Part shown: one piece after another, positions 9,503 to 18,439 of the stretch
Position numbering within the stretch: position 1 is the first letter of the stretch
Layout: every line of letters starts with the position of its first letter
From: Streptomyces verrucosisporus
GTDB taxonomy: Bacteria > Actinomycetota > Actinomycetes > Streptomycetales > Streptomycetaceae
Reading direction: 5' to 3'
NCBI RefSeq assembly: GCF_017114865.1
Contig: NZ_JADEYH010000017.1
Span: 62,001-126,000 of the forward strand
DNA: 64,000 nt
The notes under the pieces: generated by a model
Databases searched by the model: none
What the model was told of the DNA's origin: nothing
What the model saw: the letters and a program-made list of their open reading frames with translations, nothing else
Translations under genes and position numbers: made by a program

Positions 9503-9817
9503 TCAGGGCGACGGCGCGCCGAACAGCTCGACGGCCTTGCGCACCTCCGCCAGCGCCTCGGCCAGGGCGCTCACCGAACCGACCGCCCCCGCGATCAGCA
9601 GCAGTGAGTGGCGCAGCCGGGCGACCTCGGGGGCACCGGCGCGGAGCTCGGCGTCCACGGCGGCCAGTTCGTCCTCGGCTATCCGCCGGTCCGCCAGTTG
9701 GGCGCGGTAACCGGCGAGTTCCCGGTGCAGGCGGGACACGGCCCGCCGCAGTGCGACGACCCGCGGGTCGTCCTGTCCGTGGACGACCGTCCGGCGTCCT
9801 ACCGCTTCTTTTCGCAA
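9503..9817 (-). CDS. DUF5955-family small protein
   Basis: A roughly 104-residue protein. A helical, probably coiled-coil N-terminal half (LRRAVSRLHRELAGYRAQL) is followed by the conserved IAEDELAAVDAEL and SLLLIAGAVGSVSALAEAL blocks and ends AVELFGAPSP. This pattern fits the DUF5955 proteins found throughout Streptomyces, whose role is unknown. The start is uncertain: TTG at 9817 has a strong GGGGGGAG ribosome-binding site five bases away, while an in-frame GTG at 9832 lacks one. The gene is divergent from malate synthase. Confidence 0.7.
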   Translation of the reverse strand: MRKEAVGRRTVVHGQDDPRVVALRRAVSRLHRELAGYRAQLADRRIAEDELAAVDAELRAGAPEVARLRHSLLLIAGAVGSVSALAEALAEVRKAVELFGAPSP

Positions 9818-10188
9818 CGCAGCTCCCCCCACACGGATGCTGTGTTTCTCGTCGTCCGCCGTCGGTTGTCGTCTGCCGTCGTGCTCCGTCCTACCGTTCC
9901 CGGTCCCGCGCGGCTCTCCCCCGTCGCTCCGCCGCCGCTCCGCGCCCGCCGGGGACTCGCGGACCGGCCCCTCCCGGCGGCGTACGGCCGGGAAAGGGGT
10001 GCGCACAGTAAACGCCACTCTCCGCACATCGCGCTACACGGAGGGCGAGACTCGGGGCATGGTTCAGGCCATCGGGACCGGGCCCGGCGGGCCCCGTTCC
10101 GCCGCGGTGGGGAGACTGGTCCGCGGCGGCGGAACGTGCCGGCGGAAGCGGCCCCTGCCCGCCGCCCCGACGAAGGAGTGACACGCCC
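9818..10188. other. divergent intergenic region upstream of malate synthase
   Basis: A 371-bp region between two divergent genes, so it should hold both promoters. It contains an inverted repeat with 9-bp perfect arms, GTTCCGCCG at 10096-10104 and CGGCGGAAC at 10127-10135, about 55 bp before the malate synthase start; this is a candidate regulator site. No gene was recognised inside. Confidence 0.5.
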
Positions 10189-11826
<1,638 letters not shown>

Positions 11827-11894
11827 GCCGCGCCGGGCGCCGGGTGGTGGCGCACCGCACGCCGGGCCGCGGGGCTGCCGGGGCTGCCTGACCG

Positions 11895-11927
11895 CCGGAG
11901 GAATGTGACCGGAATTCGATCCTCCGG
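11895..11927. terminator. hairpin after malate synthase
   Basis: Arms CCGGAGGA (11895-11902) and TCCTCCGG (11920-11927) with a 17-base loop, 70 bp after the aceB stop. Moderately stable; probable terminator. Confidence 0.45.
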
Positions 11928-12049
11928 TCCGCCGCGGGGCACGCGGCCGTGCGAACCCGTTCCCGGCGGGCGCCTTCGTCGGGGACGATGAGCCGGCGAG
12001 CCCCCCGTCCCCGCGGCCCTTCGGCCCGAACGTCCGCCTGGAGCCCAGA

Positions 12050-12811
12050 TTGGCAGAGACCGTGCCGGTGCGGTGCCCCCAGTGCCGCCGCGAGCACCTC
12101 TACATCGTGCCCACCTATCCGTGCCGCTGCGGTGCCCCCGTGGCGCCCGCGCTGCTGCGCGGCGGGATTCCCGTGCGGGTCCGGCACCGCGTGTGGGCCG
12201 ACTCCTGGCTGACGCTGCGCTGCTCCGCCTGCGGGCGGTACGACGAGTGGCCCCGGCCGGAGCTGGGCTGCCCGTGCGGCGCGCTGCTGCGGCCTCCCCT
12301 GGCCGAGTCCTCCGGCCGGCTCCCCGGCGCGGTCCTCCCGTCCGCCGTGGCCGGCGGCGGGGAGGCGCCGGGCGCGCCTTCGCCGGGGGCGGCCGGCGGG
12401 CGGCCCGGTTTCCGGCCGGTCGCCATCCGCACCGCCCGGGACGTGGTGACGGCCGCCGCGCTCTTCCTGGGCTGGCTGGGCTTCGAGCGGGTGCGCCCCG
12501 TGGCCGGGGCCCACCCGGTCCCCGGCGTCGATCTGCGCGGGCCCGATGTCCTGGCCCGGGTGGACCCCACCACCTCGCCGACCGGGCCGGACGCCGTCGA
12601 GACGCTGTGGCTGCACGGCCTCAACGAGTCGGCGGTGGCCGTCTGCTTCTCCCTGGCCGACTACACCCGCCAGGCGCTCGGCCGCGCGGACACTCTCGGC
12701 CTGCCGCTCTTCACACTGGATCTGGCCGGCACTCCGCAGCCGGTCAGCGAGGCGGCGCACGCGCTGCTGGGCACCGGCGGCCCCCACCGGCCTCCGGCGG
12801 AGCCCGCTTAA
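12050..12811 (+). CDS. zinc-ribbon protein with degenerate Mrr/restriction-endonuclease-like C-terminal domain
   Basis: A 253-residue protein. The N-terminal third carries paired CxxC knuckles (CPQC then CRC; CSAC then CPC, residues about 9-82), which probably bind two zinc ions. After a Gly/Pro/Ala-rich linker comes a roughly 110-residue alpha/beta domain. Its order (helix DVVTAAALFLGWLGF, then PGVDLRGPDVLARVDPT, then AVAVCFSLADYTRQALGRADTLGLPLF split as strand-helix-strand) resembles the Mrr nuclease core. The usual catalytic (D/E)xK is replaced by ARVDP, so catalysis is doubtful. The TTG start at 12050 follows GGAG by six bases. Function unknown; the Mrr relationship is inference from layout only. 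Confidence 0.72.
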   Translation: MAETVPVRCPQCRREHLYIVPTYPCRCGAPVAPALLRGGIPVRVRHRVWADSWLTLRCSACGRYDEWPRPELGCPCGALLRPPLAESSGRLPGAVLPSAVAGGGEAPGAPSPGAAGGRPGFRPVAIRTARDVVTAAALFLGWLGFERVRPVAGAHPVPGVDLRGPDVLARVDPTTSPTGPDAVETLWLHGLNESAVAVCFSLADYTRQALGRADTLGLPLFTLDLAGTPQPVSEAAHALLGTGGPHRPPAEPA

Positions 12812-12868
12812 TCAAGTTTGACTACCAGGGAGACGGACGTTACCCTTCCCGTAACTAGTCAAAATTGA
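12812..12868. promoter_or_regulatory. inverted-repeat operator before NTF2-like gene
   Basis: TCAAGTTTGACTA (12812-12824) and TAGTCAAAATTGA (12856-12868) are inverted copies matching at 12 of 13 positions with a 31-base gap. Each arm also contains its own small palindrome (TCAA-N2-TTGA), so each may bind a dimer. The region is much less GC-rich than its surroundings. MarR- or PadR-type regulators often bind such sites. The second arm ends 13 bases before the start of the gene at 12882. Confidence 0.6.
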
Positions 12869-12881
12869 CGAATGGAGAGCC

Positions 12882-13352
12882 TTGCTCCGGAACACCGAGA
12901 CCGCCGCGGCCCTGACCGGCTACACCCCGACCGAGGAGGACCTGCGGAGCGTGGAGGAGTGGTTCGCCTCCTACGACGAACTCGCCTCCTCCCCCACCCC
13001 GGAGAACATCGAGCGCATGGCCGACATGGCCGTCTTCCCGCTCAACCTGGTGACCGACGGCTCCGACGGCGACGGCCGGACGGGCCAGTGGGACCGGCGG
13101 CGCTACACCGGGACGATGAACGCGGTGATGGGCGGCGCGGGGGACGGGGAGGTCCGCTTCGAGTCGGCGCGCACCCCGCTCTTCCTCTCCTCCTGCCTCG
13201 TCGTGGTGTTCACCGACTCGGTGATGACGGCGGGAGGCGAGGAGCACCGCATGCGCTACGCCGACATCCTGGTGCGCCGGGGCGGCGTCTGGCGCTTCCA
13301 GACGATGGTCCAGAGCGGCTGGGCCGAGATGACGGAGGGCCCGCGGGGCTGA
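12882..13352 (+). CDS. NTF2-like/SnoaL-like protein
   Basis: A 156-residue single-domain protein that fits the NTF2-like cone fold: helix VEEWFASYDELAS, long N-terminal helices, then strands SCLVVVFTDSVM and a closing strand pair MRYADILVRR and VWRFQTMVQSGW. SnoaL-like members act as small-molecule isomerases, cyclases or carriers, but no catalytic residue can be assigned. TTG at 12882 follows a GGAGAG ribosome-binding site; the ATG at 12872 is in another frame. A well-formed inverted repeat directly upstream suggests tight ligand-responsive control, but no regulator gene is adjacent. Confidence 0.7.
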   Translation: MLRNTETAAALTGYTPTEEDLRSVEEWFASYDELASSPTPENIERMADMAVFPLNLVTDGSDGDGRTGQWDRRRYTGTMNAVMGGAGDGEVRFESARTPLFLSSCLVVVFTDSVMTAGGEEHRMRYADILVRRGGVWRFQTMVQSGWAEMTEGPRG

Positions 13353-13373
13353 CCGGGCCCGACGGGCACCCCA

Positions 13374-13411
13374 CCGGTGCCGGGCCGGACGGTCGTCCGG
13401 TCCGGCACCGG
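13374..13411. terminator. convergent bidirectional terminator
   Basis: An 18-bp stem (13374-13391 with 13394-13411, one G-U pair) with a 2-base nominal gap, between the convergent NTF2-like gene (stop 13352) and purine-permease gene (stop 13424). Confidence 0.7.
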
Positions 13412-13423
13412 CCTGCTCCTCCC

Positions 13424-14926
13424 CTACGCCCCTCCCGCGCCACCCACCGCGAAGTGGACGAGGAACACCGCCGTCAGCAGCCACATCAGCAACCCCGGTT
13501 CGCGCCAGCGCCCCACCGCCGTGCGCACGGCGGTGTAGGCGATGACGCCGGCGCCGATGCCGGTGGTGATGGAATAGGTGAAGGGCATCAGGACGACCGT
13601 GAGGAAGACGGGGATCGCCGTGGTGCGGTCGGTCCAGTCCACGTACCGGGAGTTCTGCATCATCATCGCGCCGATGACGACCAGCGCGGCGGAGGCCACC
13701 TGGCCGGGCACGATCAGCGCCAGCGGGGTGAACAGCAGCGCCGCCGCGAACAGCAGCCCGGTGACGACGGCGGACAGCCCCGTACGCGCGCCCTCGCCCA
13801 CGCCCGTGGCCGACTCGATGAACACCGTCTGGCCCGACGCGCTCGCCACACCCCCGACCACCCCGCCCGCGCCGTCCACCAGCAGTGCCCGGCCCAGCCC
13901 CGGCATCCGTTCCCGCTCGTCGGTCAGGCCCGCCTCGTGGCCGACGGCGATGATGGTGGCCATCGCGTCGAAGAACCCGGCCAGCACCAGGGTGAAGACG
14001 ATCATGGTGAAGCCGGTGACGCCCAGACCCGCCAGGCCGCCGATCTCCACGTTCCCCAGCAGGCCGAAGTCGGGGGCGGAGACCAGTCGTTCGGGGAGTT
14101 CGGGCACGGCGCCGCCCCACTCCTGGCCGCCGATGCCGAAGGCGGCGGTGGCGGCCGTCGAGAAGGCGGTGCCGGCGGCGATGCCGATCAGCAGGGCGCC
14201 GGGCACCCCGCGGGCCAGCAACATGAAGATCAGCAGCAGGGTGACGCAGAAGGCCAGCACCGGCCAGCCGGTCAGCCGGCCGCCCTGGCCGAGGGTGACC
14301 GGGGAGCCCGGTTCGCCCAGGCCGACGAAGCCCGCGTTGACCAGGCCGACCATCGCGATGAACAGGCCGATGCCGATGGTGATGGCGTGTTTGAGCGCCG
14401 TCGGGATGGCGTTCATGATCCGCTCGCGCATCCCGGTGACCACCAGCAGGATGATCACCGAGCCGTAGATCACGCACATTCCCATCGCCTGCGGCCAGCT
14501 CACCTCGGGGGCGACCTGGGTGGCCAGCACGCCCGAGACTCCCAGCCCGGCCGCCAGCGCCAGCGGAGCGCGGCCGATCACGCCCATGGCGACGGTGGTG
14601 ACGGCCGCGGCCAGCGCGGTCGCGGTGATCACCTCGGCGGTCTCCAGCCGGTTCCCGTAGCGGTCGGGGACGGACAGCAGCACGGGGTTGAGCAGCAGGA
14701 TGTAGGCCATCGCCATGAAGGTGGTGACGCCGCCGCGCACCTCGCGCGCGACAGTGGACCCGCGGCGGGAGATGTGGAACCAGCGGTCCACGCGCGATCC
14801 CCCGGAGGGCGGGGGGCCGACCACCCGGGGGTCCTCGGGAGGCTCGGCCTTCCCGCGGCGTCCGGCTTCCCCGCCGCGTCCGGGCCTCCCGGGGCGCTCG
14901 GGCCCGCCGGGGTCCTTCGGGCTCAT
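13424..14926 (-). CDS. purine (guanine/hypoxanthine-type) permease, AzgA/PbuG group of NCS2
   Basis: A 500-residue transporter with about twelve or more hydrophobic segments. Signatures of the AzgA-like branch are visible: VRGGVTTFMAMAYILLLNP, RAPLALAAGLGVSGVLA (substrate-site region), GFFDAMATIIAVGHEAGL and SASGQTVFIESATGVGEGAR. Members import guanine, hypoxanthine or adenine with protons. The ATG start at 14926 gives a roughly 55-residue Gly/Pro/Arg-rich cytoplasmic tail; a shorter start is possible. It is divergent from the PucR-type regulator gene at 15292, which suggests purine-responsive control. Which base is carried is not readable. Confidence 0.9.
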   Translation of the reverse strand: MSPKDPGGPERPGRPGRGGEAGRRGKAEPPEDPRVVGPPPSGGSRVDRWFHISRRGSTVAREVRGGVTTFMAMAYILLLNPVLLSVPDRYGNRLETAEVITATALAAAVTTVAMGVIGRAPLALAAGLGVSGVLATQVAPEVSWPQAMGMCVIYGSVIILLVVTGMRERIMNAIPTALKHAITIGIGLFIAMVGLVNAGFVGLGEPGSPVTLGQGGRLTGWPVLAFCVTLLLIFMLLARGVPGALLIGIAAGTAFSTAATAAFGIGGQEWGGAVPELPERLVSAPDFGLLGNVEIGGLAGLGVTGFTMIVFTLVLAGFFDAMATIIAVGHEAGLTDERERMPGLGRALLVDGAGGVVGGVASASGQTVFIESATGVGEGARTGLSAVVTGLLFAAALLFTPLALIVPGQVASAALVVIGAMMMQNSRYVDWTDRTTAIPVFLTVVLMPFTYSITTGIGAGVIAYTAVRTAVGRWREPGLLMWLLTAVFLVHFAVGGAGGA

Positions 14927-15291
14927 CGGCCGCTCGGGCGCCCGGCGCCGGCGGCGGGCACCGCCTCCCGGTCGGCGGGGCACGGGAAGTACATGTCGTC
15001 GGCTCTTCTCGGTCGGTCGCGGGGTTTCCCCGCCGCCGGCCCGCGGAGGGGTCCGGTGCCGGGCGGGAGTGCGGGGGATCGGGCGGCTACACCCGTGTTA
15101 CACCGCACCCCCCGGGCGGACCGGCTCGCCGACCGGCCGGTGCGGTCACCGCCGGCACGAAGCACCCGTACGGCCCACGAGCAGGTCTTGTAGATTCGAA
15201 CGAAGGCCCGCGGGAGCCGGGGCGCGGCACACGCGCCCCGCGCACCGGCGGTAAGGCACCAGCGGTACGGAAAGATCGGCGGACGACGACG
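14927..15291. other. divergent promoter region between purine permease and PucR genes
   Basis: A 365-bp region expected to hold both promoters. A TAGATT hexamer at 15191-15196, about 95 bp before the regulator start, could be a -10 box. Next to it is a partly symmetric TTCGAACGAA (15196-15205). I found no clear operator, and nothing that looks like a gene. Confidence 0.4.
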
Positions 15292-17028
15292 ATGCGGTTG
15301 CGCGCACTCCTGGACAGCCCCTGGCCGGGGCTGCGGCTCCTGAGCGGCGAGGAGGGGCTCGACCGGCCGGTACGGGGCGTGATGACCACCGACCTGCGCG
15401 ACCCGAGCCGCTATCTGTCGGGCGGTGAGCTGGTCCTGACGGGGCTGGCCTGGCGGCGCGGACCCGAGGACTCCGAGCCGTTCGTCCGCATCCTGGCCGC
15501 CGCGGGCGTGGCCGCGCTGGCGGCGGGCGAGGCGGAGCTGGGCCCGGTGCCCGCGGATCTGGTGGCGGCCTGCGCACGGCACCGGATGCCGCTGTTCTCG
15601 GTGGACGAGAAGGTCGCCTTCGCCACCGTCACCGAGCACGTGGTGCGGCAGGTCTCCGGCGAGCGGGCCGGCGATCTGGCCGCCGTGGTGGAGCGGCACC
15701 GGCGGCTGATGTCCCCGGACCCGGTGGGCGGCGGCCCGGACGCGGTGCTGGACCTGCTGGGCTCCGACCTGGATCTGCGGGCGTGGGTGCTCTCCCCCGT
15801 CGGCCGCCCGGTCGCCGGTTCCGGCGCCGAACGGCTGCCGGCCGCGGTCCGCACCCGCCTGGCGGGCGAGCACCTGGCGGCGCTGCGGGCGGGGCGCCCC
15901 GGTCCGCACCGCGCGGTGGCCGGCGAGACGGTGTACTCGCTGTTCCCGGTGGGCGGCCCGCCGGCCGGCGCGGAGGGGGCCGACCCCCGCGAGGCGGTGC
16001 TGTCGGCGCTGTCGGGCTGGCTGCTGGCCGTGGAGGCCGACGCGGACGAGTGGCCGGCCGAGCGGCTGGACCTGCTGAACGGCGTCACCCGGCTGATCGC
16101 GGCCGAGCGCGAGCGGCGGGACGCCGCCCGCTCGGTGGGCCGCCGTCTGGCCGGGGAGGTGCTGGAGCTGCTGCGTTCCGGCGCTCCGTCGGCCGAGGTC
16201 GCCGCCCGGCTGCGGGTGACGGCGTCCGCGCTGCTGCCCGGGTCCGGGGCCGCGTCCCTGTGGCAGGTGGTCGTCGCCCGGCTGGAGTGGGAGGGCGGTC
16301 CCGGCCTGTCCGAGGAGGAGCGGGCCCGGGCGGCCGGGGCCCTGCTGGAGGAGGCGCTGGCCGGTCCGGCCGGCGGCCGGGACGCGGCGGACCGGGTCGC
16401 GGTGGCGGCGGCCGGCGGGGAGGCCGTCGCGCTCGTCCCGCTCGCGGCGGCTTCCGGTCAGAAAACCGGCGGCGAGGGGAGCGGCGGCGATGGGGCCGTG
16501 CCGTCCGCCGGCGCCGAGGGCGCGCTCGCGGCCGCCGTCCTGCTCGACGCGTTGCGGGCCCCGCTGGAGCGCGGCCTGGACGGCCTCGGCGGACCGGACG
16601 GACGGCTGACCCTGGGCGTCAGCGCGGCCGTCCACTCCGCCGAGGGCCTGCGCGGGGCCCTGGAGGAGGCCCGCCACGCCCGCCGAGTGGCCGCCGCCCG
16701 GCCGGGGCGGGTCCGCGCGGCCGGTCACGAGGAGCTGGCCTCCCACGTCCTGCTGCTGCCGTTCGTGCCCGACGACGTGCGCCGCGCCTTCACCGCCCGG
16801 CTGCTGGACCCGCTGTACGAGTACGACCGGCGCCACCGCGCCGAGCTGGTGCCCACCCTGGAGGCGTTCCTGGCCTCCGAGGGCTCCTGGACGCGCTGTG
16901 CCGCCCGTCTCCATCTGCACGTCAACACCCTGCGCTACCGGGTGGGCCGTATCGAGCGGCTCACCGGCCGCGACCTGTCACGGCTGGAGGACCGGGTGGA
17001 CTTCCTCCTGGCCCTGCGCATGCGCTGA
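15292..17028 (+). CDS. PucR-family transcriptional regulator
   Basis: A 578-residue protein. The N-terminal PucR purine-catabolism domain runs about residues 1-125 (LLSGEEGLDRPVRGVMTTDL, SGGELVLTGLAW). A variable GGDEF-related middle region follows. The C-terminal HTH_30 domain occupies the last 60 residues (LEAFLASEGSWTRCAARLHLHVNTLRYRVGRIERLTG shows the helix-turn-helix). The family controls purine degradation and related genes; in Bacillus PucR is the activator. Its divergence from a purine permease gene makes that transporter the most likely target. ATG 15292 lacks a strong ribosome-binding site. It is a soluble DNA-binding protein; the effector is unknown. Confidence 0.9.
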   Translation: MRLRALLDSPWPGLRLLSGEEGLDRPVRGVMTTDLRDPSRYLSGGELVLTGLAWRRGPEDSEPFVRILAAAGVAALAAGEAELGPVPADLVAACARHRMPLFSVDEKVAFATVTEHVVRQVSGERAGDLAAVVERHRRLMSPDPVGGGPDAVLDLLGSDLDLRAWVLSPVGRPVAGSGAERLPAAVRTRLAGEHLAALRAGRPGPHRAVAGETVYSLFPVGGPPAGAEGADPREAVLSALSGWLLAVEADADEWPAERLDLLNGVTRLIAAERERRDAARSVGRRLAGEVLELLRSGAPSAEVAARLRVTASALLPGSGAASLWQVVVARLEWEGGPGLSEEERARAAGALLEEALAGPAGGRDAADRVAVAAAGGEAVALVPLAAASGQKTGGEGSGGDGAVPSAGAEGALAAAVLLDALRAPLERGLDGLGGPDGRLTLGVSAAVHSAEGLRGALEEARHARRVAAARPGRVRAAGHEELASHVLLLPFVPDDVRRAFTARLLDPLYEYDRRHRAELVPTLEAFLASEGSWTRCAARLHLHVNTLRYRVGRIERLTGRDLSRLEDRVDFLLALRMR

Positions 17029-17098
17029 GCCCCCTCCCGAATCCTCCCGAATCCGCCCGGACCGGATCGAACCTCCCCGGCCCGCCTAGGCTGGAGGT

Positions 17099-17296
17099 GT
17101 GTACGCGCGCAGGCGGCGCCGCTACTTCGCGCTGATGGGTCTGTGCCTGGCCCTCTTCGTCGGCGCGTGGGCCTTCGTGCGCCTGTGGTCGGTGCCCCTG
17201 GCGATCGCGATGTGCGTGGTGGCCATGGTCATCCCGCCGGTCGCGGCGGTCGTCGCCAACCGGCGCGAGCCGGACGACCGCTGGTGGGACGAATGA
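17099..17296 (+). CDS. DUF3099-family small membrane protein
   Basis: A 65-residue protein with an Arg-rich N-terminus, two hydrophobic helices (about residues 10-28 and 32-52) and the conserved ending VANRREPDDRWWDE. This matches DUF3099 proteins of Streptomyces. Function unknown. GTG at 17099 follows GGAGG closely and is also preceded by a TAGGCT -10-like hexamer (17087-17092), so translation may be leaderless. It follows the PucR gene by 70 bp and may be read with it or independently. Confidence 0.78.
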   Translation: MYARRRRRYFALMGLCLALFVGAWAFVRLWSVPLAIAMCVVAMVIPPVAAVVANRREPDDRWWDE

Positions 17297-17350
17297 CCGC
17301 GGCGGCCGGTGACGCACGCCGTCCGGGGTGTGTCAAGAGCTGACCAAGAT

Positions 17351-17366
17351 TGTGAAACCGTTCACA
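17351..17366. promoter_or_regulatory. Crp/FNR-like palindrome
   Basis: TGTGAAACCGTTCACA has perfect TGTGAA/TTCACA arms around four bases and matches the CRP consensus TGTGA-N6-TCACA exactly. It lies about 84 bp upstream of the GTG at 17450, in an unusually AT-rich stretch. Streptomyces Crp, or a GntR-type regulator with a similar site, could bind here. Confidence 0.55.
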
Positions 17367-17449
17367 CTTACCCCTTGGCGGGGCCCAGGTGTTCGTGCTG
17401 GGATTCGCTCACATCCGGCTCGACGGCGCGCTTGGTTGGGGAGGGCACT

Positions 17450-18343
17450 GTGGCGGAGACCGCCATGTCACGTTCGGTACGGCGGGAGGGTGCGGGATCG
17501 GGCGCGGGGTCGGGCGCGGGGTCGGGGCCGGGTGCCGGGGCGGAGGGCGGTCCGCTCGACCACGCGGTGTGGCGGCTGAGGTCGCGCGGCTGCTGGGAGG
17601 ACGCGGCGGCGCTGCTGGAGCCGGGGGTGGCGCGGGACGACGCCTCCGCGGCGCTGCGGCGGGCGGGGTTGCTGGTGGAGCGCTGCATGTTCACCGCCGA
17701 CGGCTGGGAGCGCGCCGAGGAGGCGCTGCGGGTGGCCGAGGCCCTGGCGGCGACGGACGAGGAGCGGGGGGCGGCCGCCTGCGAGCGCGGCCATCTGGCC
17801 TACGCCGCGACGGTGCTGGCCGTACGCGACCGGGCCGACGAGGCCCGTGCCGCGCTGGGGCGGGCCGCCGCGCTGCTGCCGCCCGGCTCCTCCCGGCGGG
17901 CGATGCTGGACTTCCGGCGCGGCCTGATGACCGAGCACTTCGGGGACAGCCCCCAGGCGGCGCGGGCGGCGTACCGCCGGGCGCACGCCGCCGCCACCGC
18001 CCAGGGGGACGCGCTTCTGTGCTCCTTCACCTGGCGGCATCTGGCCGGACTGGCCCTGCGCGGCGGTGAGCTCACCGAGGCGCGGCACGGCTTCGCAGAG
18101 TCGCTGCGGCTGCGCGAGGAGCTGGGTTATCTGGTGGGCATGGCGCCGGCCCTGGTGGCCCTGGCGGACGTCCAGCCGGAGCCGGAGGCGGAGCGGCTCC
18201 GGGCCGAGGCGCGGCGGCTGTTCCGTCTGCTGGACGGGGTGCCGAGCTGGCTGGCCGGCCGGCTGGCGGAGGAGGACGGGGAGCGGCCTCCGGCACCGGC
18301 ACCGGCACCGGCACCGGCACCGGCGGAGGGTCCCGCCGAGTGA
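17450..18343 (+). CDS. TPR-like helical repeat protein of unknown function
   Basis: A 297-residue soluble protein. After a low-complexity Gly/Ser/Ala N-terminus (residues 10-30) come about five helix-turn-helix repeats of the tetratricopeptide type (for example AALRRAGLLVERCMFTADGW and CSFTWRHLAGLALRGGELTEA, cut here within repeats). It ends in an Ala-Pro tandem tail coded by repeated hexamers (18291-18328). TPR-like proteins are scaffolds; no partner is evident. GTG 17450 has a GGGGAGGG ribosome-binding site; ATG 17465 is a weaker alternative. A Crp-like site lies upstream. Confidence 0.7.
   Translation: MAETAMSRSVRREGAGSGAGSGAGSGPGAGAEGGPLDHAVWRLRSRGCWEDAAALLEPGVARDDASAALRRAGLLVERCMFTADGWERAEEALRVAEALAATDEERGAAACERGHLAYAATVLAVRDRADEARAALGRAAALLPPGSSRRAMLDFRRGLMTEHFGDSPQAARAAYRRAHAAATAQGDALLCSFTWRHLAGLALRGGELTEARHGFAESLRLREELGYLVGMAPALVALADVQPEPEAERLRAEARRLFRLLDGVPSWLAGRLAEEDGERPPAPAPAPAPAPAEGPAE
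18291..18328. repeat. CACCGG hexamer microsatellite
   Basis: About six tandem copies of a CACCGG-type hexamer inside the 3' end of the TPR-like gene, coding for alternating Pro and Ala. A related array codes for Thr-Gly repeats in cysC (34757-34787). Such tracts can change length by slippage without shifting the frame. Confidence 0.8.
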
Positions 18344-18395
18344 CGCGCGCCACTCGTAAGGGCTGGCCTTGCACCGGCACCGATCATGTGAGCTA

Positions 18396-18410
18396 AGGTA
18401 AGCCTTACCT
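18396..18410. promoter_or_regulatory. iron box (DmdR/IdeR-type operator)
   Basis: AGGTAAGCCTTACCT is a perfect 15-bp palindrome that agrees with the core of the actinobacterial iron box (TTAGGTTAGGCTAACCTAA type). It lies 30 bp before the FhuF-like reductase gene, so that gene should be repressed by iron-loaded DmdR. Confidence 0.85.
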
Positions 18411-18439
18411 GTTATAGCCGTCGATTCGGTGGTACCCGC

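Noticed and set aside
12872..15193. very long open frames on the plus strand opposite the purine permease
   Set aside because: These are shadows caused by high GC on the strand opposite a real gene: no start signal, low-complexity translation, and the permease frame has clear family motifs.
15182..15206. tRNA or riboswitch in the PucR upstream region
   Set aside because: A TTCGAAC-like string is present (as in a T-loop), but no matching acceptor, D or anticodon stems are found around it.
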